Assembly (NCBI RefSeq): GCF_039535115.1
Contig: NZ_BAAAWO010000001.1
Coordinates: 2,356,001 to 2,420,000, forward strand
Direction: 5' to 3'
DNA from: Paeniglutamicibacter sulfureus
GTDB taxonomy: Bacteria > Actinomycetota > Actinomycetes > Actinomycetales > Micrococcaceae
Length of the DNA: 64,000 nt
Made by a program: the position numbers and the translations under genes. Numbering within the stretch: the first letter of the stretch is position 1; every line of letters begins with the position of its first letter. Shown here piece by piece: positions 24,841 to 31,540 of this stretch. The notes under the pieces were generated by a model that was given only the letters and a program-made list of their open reading frames with translations, searched no databases and was not told the DNA's origin.

Positions 24841-25680
24841 CTACGCAGCCAGTGCCTGGGCCCGGTATTTCATCGGGCTCAGGCACTCGAGCGTTAACGA
24901 GATGCGGTCATAGTTGTACCAGTGGATGTAGTCGTCGAGCTCGGCGGTGAACGCCTCGACGCTGGTGTGTTCGTGGTGGTGGAACATCTCTTCCTTCAGG
25001 TGCCCGAAGAAGTTTTCCATCACGGCGTTGTCCAGGCAGTTGTCCTTGCGCGACATGGATTGGGTCATGCCGGCGTCGGCCAGCAGCCTCTGCCAGCTGG
25101 CGTGCTGGTACTGGAATCCCTGGTCCGAGTGCACCATCGGCGCCTCGCCCGCGGCCAGGGTCCCGATGGCCTCGCTAAGCGATTGGTTGGCGAAGGCCAC
25201 GGTCGGGGACTGCGACACCGAGTAGGAAACGATCGAGCGGTCGAACAGGTCCAGCACCGGCGAAAGATAGACCTTCCTGTCGGCAATCTTGAATTCGGTC
25301 ACGTCGGTCACCCACTTCAGGTTCGGTGCCTCGGTGTCGAACTGGCGCTTCAGCAGGTTTTCGGCGACCTTGCCGACAGTGCCCTTGTAGGAGGCATACC
25401 TTCGCTTGCTGCGGACCTTGCAGACCAGGCCCTCGGCGCGCATCAGCTTCAGCACGGTCTTCTTCGCCACCTGCCACCCGCCGCCGAGCAATTCGGCGTG
25501 GATGCGGCGGTGCCCGTACCGGCCCATGGCCTTGGTGAAGATCTCGTGGATCCGTGCGCGGAGCTCCGCGTGCCGGTCCGGTGCCTTGAGCGCGGCCTGG
25601 CGGTGGAAGAACGTGGAGCGGGGAAGCCCGGCAGCGGCCAGGAGCAGGGGCAAGGGGTGGGAGGCCTTGAGGGCGATCAC
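24841..25680 (-). CDS. IS3-family transposase OrfB (DDE integrase)
   Basis: The frame gives 279 residues from a GTG at 25680, but is normally made as an OrfAB fusion. The catalytic triad is visible: WVTDVTEFKI, MVHSDQGFQYQ and NAVMENFFGHLKEE. AMGRYGHRRIHAELL is the usual HTH_21 segment of IS3 OrfB, and the end (YIHWYNYDRI, LSPMKYR) is typical. It catalyses cut-and-copy transposition of the element. Confidence 0.92.
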   Translation of the reverse strand: MIALKASHPLPLLLAAAGLPRSTFFHRQAALKAPDRHAELRARIHEIFTKAMGRYGHRRIHAELLGGGWQVAKKTVLKLMRAEGLVCKVRSKRRYASYKGTVGKVAENLLKRQFDTEAPNLKWVTDVTEFKIADRKVYLSPVLDLFDRSIVSYSVSQSPTVAFANQSLSEAIGTLAAGEAPMVHSDQGFQYQHASWQRLLADAGMTQSMSRKDNCLDNAVMENFFGHLKEEMFHHHEHTSVEAFTAELDDYIHWYNYDRISLTLECLSPMKYRAQALAA

Positions 25681-25731
25681 CGCGCTGATTTTCAGCGCGG
25701 TGGTTGGTTCCTCAAGGCCCGAACTTTTTTT
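25681..25731 (-). other. Programmed -1 frameshift window of the IS3 element
   Basis: On the coding strand an A7G run (25731-25724) provides an A-AAA-AAG slippery site near the end of orfA. A perfect stem (CGCGCTGA / TCAGCGCG, 25681-25699) lies 25 bases downstream and could stimulate slipping. In the -1 frame no stop occurs before OrfB, so a fused transposase results. Confidence 0.7.
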
Positions 25732-26165
25732 AGGTATGCATTCTCCGCCTGCAGCCGCTGGTTCTCGCGGCGCAGCTTCTCGAGTTCGGTGGGTCCACCC
25801 GCTTCGGCGCCGGAAGCGGTCTTGGGACGCAGCCCGTCCTCGCCCTGTTCCCGGTAGGTCCTGACCCAGGTCCTGAGAAGGTTCGGGGAGCTGAGCCGGT
25901 GTCGTTGGGCAAGCTCCATCAGCGTCGCCTCGCCGTCGAGGAACTGGCGGACGACCGCGAGCTTGAACTCGAAGGAATACACCTGATTGGTCGGTTTGCT
26001 TTCCAACGCTGCCCTACCCCAAATCCTGAACCGTTTCTCGAGCCCACGAACGGCGTGTTCACCGGCGTTCAGTCTTGAGGATACCGCCTTATGCCCGATT
26101 CCCTGCTCGAAAAGATCGACGGCAGCCAGCCGCTGCTCGGCGGTCAATGAACTATTTTGACGCAT
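25692..26165 (-). CDS. IS3-family transposase OrfA (HTH)
   Basis: 157 residues. LTAEQRLAAVDLFEQGIGHK and MELAQRHRLSSPNLLRTWVRTY are HTH segments, and a leucine-zipper-like stretch (LEKLRRENQRLQAENAYLKK) ends the frame, exactly where the A7G slippery run lies. It recognises the terminal repeats and is the N-terminal part of the OrfAB transposase. Confidence 0.9.
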   Translation of the reverse strand: MRQNSSLTAEQRLAAVDLFEQGIGHKAVSSRLNAGEHAVRGLEKRFRIWGRAALESKPTNQVYSFEFKLAVVRQFLDGEATLMELAQRHRLSSPNLLRTWVRTYREQGEDGLRPKTASGAEAGGPTELEKLRRENQRLQAENAYLKKVRALRNQPPR

Positions 26166-26200
26166 GAAAAACTCCCCGAAAGTAAGGATCTGAATTATTC

Positions 26201-26225
26201 AGTCCAACTTTCGGGGAGCAGTTCA
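26201..26225. repeat. IS3 right terminal inverted repeat
   Basis: Reverse complement begins TGAACTGCTCCCCGAAAG, matching the left end at 24 of 25 positions. GGT follows at 26226-26228 as the second copy of the target duplication. Confidence 0.9.
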
Positions 26226-26262
26226 GGTTGCGGGGCCTTCTAATCGCTAACGAGCAGGTGTC

Positions 26263-26628
26263 TTATGCCTGGGATCCAGCAGCGATGTCCTTCTTGATGG
26301 CATCCATGTCTAGTCCCTGGACCTGTCCGATCAAGTCTTCCAGCGCCTCTGCCGGCAATGCGCCGGGCTGCGAGAAGACGAGGATTCCGTCACGGAACGC
26401 CATCAGCGTGGGGATCGAGGTGATGTTCGCGGCAGCTGCCAGCTGCTGCTCGGCCTCGGTGTCGATCTTGCCGAAGGTGATGTCCGGGTACTTCTCGCTG
26501 GCTGCCTCAAACACGGGTGCGAAGTTGCGGCACGGGCCGCACCATGCGGCCCAGAAGTCCACGAATACGGTGCCTGGTTCGGTAATGGTGGATTCAAAAT
26601 TTGCGGAGTTTAGTTCAACGGAAGCCAT
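26263..26628 (-). CDS. Thioredoxin
   Basis: From the ATG at 26628 the protein has 121 residues: FVDFWAAWCGPCRNFAPVFE contains the WCGPC redox motif, followed by FGKIDTEAEQQLAAAANITSIPTLMAFRDG (split: KIDTEAEQQL and ITSIPTLMAFRDG) with the cis-Pro. It reduces protein disulfides in the cytosol. The extra codons back to 26733 look non-coding. It is divergent from a small Cys-rich protein gene, sharing 128 bases that contain the inverted repeat GCGGAT-N9-ATCCGC (26662-26682). Confidence 0.93.
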   Translation of the reverse strand: MASVELNSANFESTITEPGTVFVDFWAAWCGPCRNFAPVFEAASEKYPDITFGKIDTEAEQQLAAAANITSIPTLMAFRDGILVFSQPGALPAEALEDLIGQVQGLDMDAIKKDIAAGSQA

Positions 26629-26756
26629 ACGTGCTTCATCCCTTCGGGAGGTTTGATTGCCGCGGATCACGAGCGTATCCGCAAATAGGTCAACCACACG
26701 CTCAACGGTAATATTCCTAGAGAGTTCGTTCAAAAATCTTCCAAAGGAGTCACCCC

Positions 26757-26873
26757 ATGTGCAAGAAGGTCACCTGCGACAGCTGCGCCAAGCCGACTTG
26801 GGCTGGATGCGGCGAGCACATCGAGGATGCGCTCGGCGACGTCGCCGTTGCTGATCGCTGCAACTGCGCCTAG
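26757..26873 (+). CDS. 38-residue Cys-rich conserved small protein
   Basis: A frame too short for most callers starts at an ATG six bases after AAAGGAG. It reads MCKKVTCDSCAKPTWAGCG, then EHIEDALGDVAVADRCNCA and a TAG. Six Cys in a C-x4-C-x2-C-x7-C...C-x-C layout suggest a metal site or redox role. From memory, short proteins of the form MC-VTC-CGKPTW-GCG-H are widespread in bacteria and also found in fungi and plants, with no known function. It is divergent from thioredoxin. Confidence 0.85.
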   Translation: MCKKVTCDSCAKPTWAGCGEHIEDALGDVAVADRCNCA

Positions 26874-26979
26874 CAGGCCAGCTCGTACGAAAGCAGTCTC
26901 GTTCCGTCACCATTGCATAAGCAATGGCAAGCACGCGTTTCGCTGGATCACATTCGACATCCAAGGGGCCGGATTGATG

Positions 26980-27552
26980 TCAGGATGCGTTAGTGAAGTC
27001 GCACTCTTTCTCACCCAGCAACAGCAAGGGGAAGGTCGCACGAGCAGTGGATACCTTGGAAGACCAGCCTGACTCGTGAGTCGCAGATACTCCGACGTCG
27101 GTAGTTCCCCCGAGGAGGTCGGTCAGCAGCCCGCCCTCAAAGGTGCTCGTGTAGGGACCGGGATCCGTCCCCGTTGTCGAAACCTCCTCCCCGTAGAGCA
27201 AGGGGCCCAGAACAGGTAGGGATCCGATCGCAGGAACATCTCCATACCAATATTGAGCATCGTTGAGCGCGTATTCGGTCGACGGATAGTGCCAGATGAG
27301 AGTGATGCGGGGTTTGAGATTCACGCCGGCGATGCCAATCTCTGCCGTGCAGCTGTCGATGATCGGCGCCGGCACCACTAGCGCTGAGAAGTCGGCCGAC
27401 GAGTGTTCGGCATTCTTCCAAGCAGCCGTCGTTGCCGCTGGCGAGACCGATGAAAGCAGGAGTCCGGCACACATAACGATGGCTGCACAAAGGCGCAGGC
27501 GGTTTGGGCGTTGGCGCCGTGCATTTCGGTTCAGGGACACAGCAGGATTCAC
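26980..27552 (-). CDS. Exported protein of the SipW-type cluster
   Basis: A GTG at 27552 overlaps the stop of the signal peptidase as GTGA. 190 residues. The N-terminus (RQRPNRLRLCAAIVMCAGLLL, SSVSPAATTAAWKN) is a signal peptide ending in the TAAW pattern shared with the other two exported proteins of the operon. The mature part has few features beyond a Cys pair (IDSCTAEIG near the start and KECDFTNAS at the end) that could form a disulfide. Not recognised as a named family; context suggests a minor surface-fibre component. Confidence 0.7.
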   Translation of the reverse strand: MNPAVSLNRNARRQRPNRLRLCAAIVMCAGLLLSSVSPAATTAAWKNAEHSSADFSALVVPAPIIDSCTAEIGIAGVNLKPRITLIWHYPSTEYALNDAQYWYGDVPAIGSLPVLGPLLYGEEVSTTGTDPGPYTSTFEGGLLTDLLGGTTDVGVSATHESGWSSKVSTARATFPLLLLGEKECDFTNAS

Positions 27553-28745
27553 CGACTCCGCCTTCGTCGCGCTCTAGCCACTCCGGCCAGCGCGAGGCCT
27601 AGAGCGACGGACCCGAAGGCGGCGAACAGCGGCAGGAGTGGATTGCTTCCGGTCGCGGCAAGGGGGCCGACCGGCCCGGGTGAGACCGCGATTTCATCGC
27701 CCGAACCGGAGGCATGCACCTCCAATTGAACGGATCCTCCGGCTGCGGGGACGGGGTCCTCGGGCAGCCAGAGATCAAAGAGCAGCCATCGCTCCTCGGC
27801 CACTGGCATGGATATCAGCCTGCGAATCGTTCCGTCGACGGCAACAGGACCCGGGACCAGTAGCTGGTACGTTTCACCGGCGCAGGTTCCCTCCACCCAT
27901 CGCCGGTCACAGGACCGAATGGTGGAATGCAGCCTTAGACCGGGGTTCCCGTTGCCTACAAGTTCGACCCGGACTTCGCCGGGCTCCGACTCCGCAGCGG
28001 TAACGCCCACCTGCCATTGCACGGGTTCACCGGGAGCGAGTTGAGACATTGCTTCGCGGTTGCCGATGCTTGTCAATGTCAGGTGGTCGCTCGTTATGAC
28101 CTCCTCTGCCACTGCCTGGACAGGGCTCCCCAACGCGAGACCAAGAGCCAATGGTGTGACGAGCATTCCCAGCCCGGACTGAGATCCGCTGCTTGATTGC
28201 TCCGGCAGGGGCAGTGGGTCTTCCTGCTCATCGGAGTCTTGGCTCGGCAGATCCCGCGGCCAGAACGCCCAAGTGACCAACCCAGATGCGCCCAGAGTGA
28301 GAACCGCCATCACCCATGGATTCGAAAGCCAGACGATGCCGTATGCCAGATTGGGTGCGGAGGCGAGAACAATCCGAACGGTGTCCACGGTGTATGGGAA
28401 CGGATCCTCGGCCTCATTAGCATCGCCCTTCATGGTGATGATCCGCTCGGCATGTGACGGGCCGTCGGCCACGGAAGTCACCCGGTGAGTGATGGGCAGG
28501 GCCGCCGGCCGGTCCACTGTCACGACATCCCCGACTTTGATTTCGGTCGCCGGGATCTCCTGTACCAAAGACAGAGAACCAGCCGGAATCGTAGGGCTCA
28601 TGGATCCGGTCTTGAACATGATCAAGGAAACGTTGAACGCGAAGGCGGCAATGACCAGCAGCACACAGACGAATCCGCCGAACGCCGCCAGGCTCAACAC
28701 GGCATCGCCCAGGATCTTCCCCGCTCCCCGCATGCGTCTATCCAT
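27549..28745 (-). CDS. sipW: SipW-type signal peptidase I with extra ectodomain and LAATG tail
   Basis: From the ATG at 28745 the protein has 398 residues. Residues 1-165 are a signal peptidase of the ER/SipW type: a membrane helix, catalytic Ser48 in KTGSMSPTIP, His87 in LPITHRVTS (His replaces the Lys of ordinary bacterial enzymes), and MKGDANEAEDP, then a second helix at about 143-162. After a Ser/Glu/Pro linker comes another hydrophobic stretch (192-212) ending SPVQAVAEE, which looks like an internal signal sequence, then an ectodomain (213-361) with a Cys pair, and a C-terminus LAATG + hydrophobic helix + RARRRRSR that resembles a sortase class E sorting signal. SipW itself is about 190 residues, so this is a fusion. 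Confidence 0.82.
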   Translation of the reverse strand: MDRRMRGAGKILGDAVLSLAAFGGFVCVLLVIAAFAFNVSLIMFKTGSMSPTIPAGSLSLVQEIPATEIKVGDVVTVDRPAALPITHRVTSVADGPSHAERIITMKGDANEAEDPFPYTVDTVRIVLASAPNLAYGIVWLSNPWVMAVLTLGASGLVTWAFWPRDLPSQDSDEQEDPLPLPEQSSSGSQSGLGMLVTPLALGLALGSPVQAVAEEVITSDHLTLTSIGNREAMSQLAPGEPVQWQVGVTAAESEPGEVRVELVGNGNPGLRLHSTIRSCDRRWVEGTCAGETYQLLVPGPVAVDGTIRRLISMPVAEERWLLFDLWLPEDPVPAAGGSVQLEVHASGSGDEIAVSPGPVGPLAATGSNPLLPLFAAFGSVALGLALAGVARARRRRSR

Positions 28746-28756
28746 GGCCAACCCTG

Positions 28757-29359
28757 CTATTCGGCCGTCGCCGCAAAGACCCAGCGTCCGGTGAGCGTGG
28801 TGCCTTGGGCTTCGTTGAGTGCGGTCGTGGGCAAGCTGACGGCGAAACAGTAGTTGATGGCGGAGGCCCCGTTGGGTTCCAAATCGAGCTTCTGGTTGGA
28901 TCCAACCGTTAGTTCACTCCCTGAGCCGACAATGTCGACCGAAGTGGCATCCGTAAAGGTATCAGCATCGCAGATCGGATCCGTGAGGGTTCTGACACCG
29001 TAGTGCAGGTACTTTCCGAGCCCGGTATCGTTGTCCGGATCCGCGGTCAGCTGCACGGAGCCGGATACGCTCCCTGCTGCCGTTTTCACCGAATACAACG
29101 CGTACGACGTCGTTCCGGGGACCAAGGCAGTCGGAGTGACCGTGAAATCAAGGGCGGCACCGGGTGAAGTGGGGTGGTCGCTGAAATCGGCTCCGTTCGT
29201 GCTGCCGACGATCGAGAAGGTGCCGGCTTTGAAGGTTTCGGTGGCGTTTTCTTCATCGGTCCATGCGGCAAGCGTTGCCGTGGTGCCGACGCCGAGCACC
29301 AGGCCGCCTGCCAGCACAGCGGCGATTTTGCGCCATGTGTTGGCCCGCATCGTAGTCAT
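28757..29359 (-). CDS. SipW-dependent-type exported protein (TasA/CalY-like), copy 2
   Basis: Start ATG at 29359 after AGGA; 200 residues. The signal region RKIAAVLAGGLVLGVGTTATLAAWTDEE is the alternate-type signal peptide recognised by SipW, quoted here as AVLAGGLVLGVGTTATLAAW. The mature part is Thr/Ala/Ser/Gly-rich and beta-like, with CDADTF and NYCFAVSLP Cys. B. subtilis TasA and TapA, which build biofilm fibres, are processed the same way. Paralogous to the neighbouring copy. Eleven bases separate it from the peptidase gene. Confidence 0.82.
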   Translation of the reverse strand: MTTMRANTWRKIAAVLAGGLVLGVGTTATLAAWTDEENATETFKAGTFSIVGSTNGADFSDHPTSPGAALDFTVTPTALVPGTTSYALYSVKTAAGSVSGSVQLTADPDNDTGLGKYLHYGVRTLTDPICDADTFTDATSVDIVGSGSELTVGSNQKLDLEPNGASAINYCFAVSLPTTALNEAQGTTLTGRWVFAATAE

Positions 29360-29371
29360 GAACTAGTCCTA

Positions 29372-29947
29372 CTACTGCTGTCTGGCTTCAAATTGCCAAA
29401 TGACCGTTGAATTCGCGCCCTGTTGCAGGCTGGCATCTGCTTTTACAACGAAGCAAAGGTTTTGCTCGGGGCCCGCAGAAGTGGTGCCTTGGTCGAGAGT
29501 AAACGCTTGTACTTCGCTGGTGGGAATTCCATCGAATGCCCCCGATGCAAAGGGAGTAGTCAGACCAACGCAGCCAAAACTCTCCGTCTTGTAAACCTCG
29601 TAGCTCAGCCCATTAATGCTTCCCACAAATTCCGCGGCCATTGTCACGTTCGCATTCTCGGTTGTTGCTTCGCTCAACCGAACGGCAAACGGTGCTTGAA
29701 TCGTCTGGTCTGCCGAAATCTCTGAGGCGTCAAGCGGGAAGGACAAGTCGACGGCATTGCCTTCCGTGTGGCTGCTATATCCGATTCCGGTAGCGCTACC
29801 TTCTAGATCGAACGCACCAGTGCCGAAAATGCCTTCCGCAAACTCGGAATCGCTCCAGGCGGCAAGCGTCACCGCTGCACCGACCCCAAGGACCATTCCA
29901 CCGGCCAATATCGCCCGGATCTTGCGGTTCTTTTCCTTCTGAGACAT
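29372..29947 (-). CDS. SipW-dependent-type exported protein (TasA/CalY-like), copy 1
   Basis: Start ATG at 29947 after GGGGGAG; 191 residues. RAILAGGMVLGVGAAVTLAAW is nearly the same signal as in the next gene (shared ILAGG/VLAGG-VLGVG-A-TLAAW), followed by SDSEFAEGIFGTGAFDLEGS. The mature domain ends SLQQGANSTVIWQFEARQQ, the counterpart of TTLTGRWVFAAT in the paralogue. First gene of a four-gene unit (copy 1, copy 2, SipW-like, third exported protein) whose likely product is a cell-surface fibre. Confidence 0.82.
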   Translation of the reverse strand: MSQKEKNRKIRAILAGGMVLGVGAAVTLAAWSDSEFAEGIFGTGAFDLEGSATGIGYSSHTEGNAVDLSFPLDASEISADQTIQAPFAVRLSEATTENANVTMAAEFVGSINGLSYEVYKTESFGCVGLTTPFASGAFDGIPTSEVQAFTLDQGTTSAGPEQNLCFVVKADASLQQGANSTVIWQFEARQQ

Positions 29948-30018
29948 GAGCTCCCCCTTGCTAATATTCTCCGGCGCGACCGTCAGCCCCAGCTGAATCG
30001 GTACTACGCGAACGCCAT

Positions 30019-30036
30019 TAGTTGATGTATCAACTA
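30019..30036. promoter_or_regulatory. MarR-type inverted repeat upstream of the SipW cluster
   Basis: TAGTTGAT-GT-ATCAACTA is a perfect inverted repeat with 8-base arms. It lies 72 bases before the first gene of the exported-protein operon, a position suited to repression. Its core GTTGAT-N2-ATCAAC is the same design as the repeat at 17782-17795 upstream of yceI. No MarR gene adjoins it. Confidence 0.55.
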
Positions 30037-30190
30037 CCTAAGAATCTAACAGGAAAACGTCTCTAATGAGCACGATAATAGGTTTTTTGCCAAGTCGTGG
30101 CCATTTACCGGGGAACCCTATCCAGTTGTCGCTAACAGACTAGTCAAGCGGCTAGTCGCGGGTTCCTTATTCACGATAATTTGCGGGTAG

Positions 30191-31012
30191 TTATCGCCTA
30201 TCCAGACGACGGAGGTAAAAATGCATCGGAAAGTGCCGAAAGACCCGAGGCAGGATTCGCGTCGATATGCGTGCGGAGCATAGCACCAGGTCCATTCGGC
30301 GCTGTTGGCGTGGGCCAAATGAGAAGCCAAACATGGTGCGCACCGGCTCGGGCAGCAGCCCGATGGTCATCAGCCGGACCAGTGGCATCGCAGCACGGAT
30401 CCACGGCGGTGCCTGCTTGGCGGCCAGGAGTTCATGTGCGACCGCACGTACCGGCGCATCGACCCTTAATTGCCCAAGCGTCTCGGCCCAGTACTCCGCG
30501 AAGTCAGCCCGGGTCGCAGGCCAGAGGTGAGCGGGCATCCCCAGTTCGGTTCCCAGCTGCGCATAATCGCGGTACAGGGCCTCGGCTGTGTCATCGTCGA
30601 GCGGCGGGAACACCGCACGCTGGATCTGCATAGCCGAGTCATAGAGCGTGGCGGCAACCCACAATTGCAGCTTCGGGTCACGCGCAGAGTAGGCAGGGTG
30701 CGATCCATCCTGGGCGGCCGGCGCCTTGACCGGGGCATGAGCCTCGTGAACTATCGACCGGACCTTGGCCCGTTGCTCGTCGGTACCGTTGCTCAGAGCA
30801 TAGATATACGTCAAGGTGCCGTTGAGGCGGCCCAACGGATTGACGGCAAAATTCGAATGCCTGGCCACACCGTGGCCAACCCCGGGCATCGCGAGCTGCA
30901 GCAGGATGGCGCGTCCCCCGCCCAGCAGGTAGACGGCTTCCGGGGCGAAGCGCGAGAGCACGGATTCGGGTCGCGTCTCCGCGCCCCGGGAATCGGTCGT
31001 GCCCGCTGCCAT
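30191..31012 (-). CDS. Oxygenase MpaB family protein (DUF2236)
   Basis: From the ATG at 31012, 273 residues. The DUF2236 pattern is clear: LGGGRAILLQLAMPGVGHGVARHS with its conserved His pair (quoted: MPGVGHGVARHSNF), NPLGRLNGTLTYIYA, ELLWVAATLYDS-like KLQLWVAATLYDS and the helical C-terminus. MpaB relatives perform oxidative cleavage and latex-clearing-protein-like chemistry with haem. Substrate unknown. Eight bases downstream of an AhpD-like gene, so probably co-transcribed. Confidence 0.82.
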   Translation of the reverse strand: MAAGTTDSRGAETRPESVLSRFAPEAVYLLGGGRAILLQLAMPGVGHGVARHSNFAVNPLGRLNGTLTYIYALSNGTDEQRAKVRSIVHEAHAPVKAPAAQDGSHPAYSARDPKLQLWVAATLYDSAMQIQRAVFPPLDDDTAEALYRDYAQLGTELGMPAHLWPATRADFAEYWAETLGQLRVDAPVRAVAHELLAAKQAPPWIRAAMPLVRLMTIGLLPEPVRTMFGFSFGPRQQRRMDLVLCSARISTRILPRVFRHFPMHFYLRRLDRR

Positions 31013-31019
31013 GGCCCCG

Positions 31020-31499
31020 CTACTTCTTGCTCGGGCGCACCGGGTGCTGGGACAGGATGGAGACGCGGTTGAAGGCATTCATGGCAATGGCTGCCCACTG
31101 GACGGCGGAGAACTGCGCGTCGTCGAGTACCAGGCGCGAGGCTGCCAGCTCGGCAATCCGTGCTTCCGAGTCAGGCAGGGAGGTGGCGGCCTCGGCGACC
31201 GAGAGCGCGGCCGACTCCAGGTCGTCGAACAACTCGGTCTCACGCCAGGTGGAGAGCACCGCCAGTCGCTGGGAGGTCTCGCCTGCTTCCAGGGCCATCC
31301 GGCCGTGCATGTCCAGGCAGTACGAGCAGCCGTTGATCTGGGAAATGCGCACATTGAGCAGCTCGATGAGGCGTGTGCCCAGCCCGGCGGCATCCGCGGC
31401 TTCCTTGACCTTGAGCGAAAGGCCGTTCAGGGCCTTCCAGCTGGCGGTGTCGGACTTGTCCAGGAAAAACGGTGCTGCCAGTGACACTTGTCGACTCAT
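31020..31499 (-). CDS. Carboxymuconolactone decarboxylase / AhpD-like protein
   Basis: 159 residues. INGCSYCLDMHGRMALEAGE holds the CxxC-xxxH redox motif of the AhpD/CMD family, followed by TSQRLAVLSTWRETELFDDLE and the C-terminal helices. Such proteins act as alkylhydroperoxidase partners or peroxidases with lipoyl reductants. Position just before an MpaB-like oxygenase suggests protection from, or use of, peroxides made there. Confidence 0.87.
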   Translation of the reverse strand: MSRQVSLAAPFFLDKSDTASWKALNGLSLKVKEAADAAGLGTRLIELLNVRISQINGCSYCLDMHGRMALEAGETSQRLAVLSTWRETELFDDLESAALSVAEAATSLPDSEARIAELAASRLVLDDAQFSAVQWAAIAMNAFNRVSILSQHPVRPSKK

Positions 31500-31540
31500 C
31501 TCATCAATGGCGCATCGCGCCCCAACGTGGTGGTTACAGC

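Larger units (their letters stand above)
24802..26225 (-). mobile_element. IS3-family insertion sequence, intact, 1424 bp
   Basis: Terminal inverted repeats of 25 bases (24802-24826 and 26201-26225) match at 24 positions and begin TGAACTG. The bases immediately outside are GGT on both sides (24799-24801 and 26226-26228), a 3-bp target duplication as expected for IS3 elements. Inside are orfA and orfB with a -1 frameshift window. Both genes look undamaged, so the element may be active. It sits between the thioredoxin and the aminotransferase genes and breaks neither. Confidence 0.93.

Noticed and set aside
30111..30166. Nested complementary segments (GGAACCC / GGGTTCC around GACTAG / CTAGTC)
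   Set aside because: Could be the terminator of a gene ending at 30191, but spacing is loose and it lacks a T-run; not strong enough to list as a feature.
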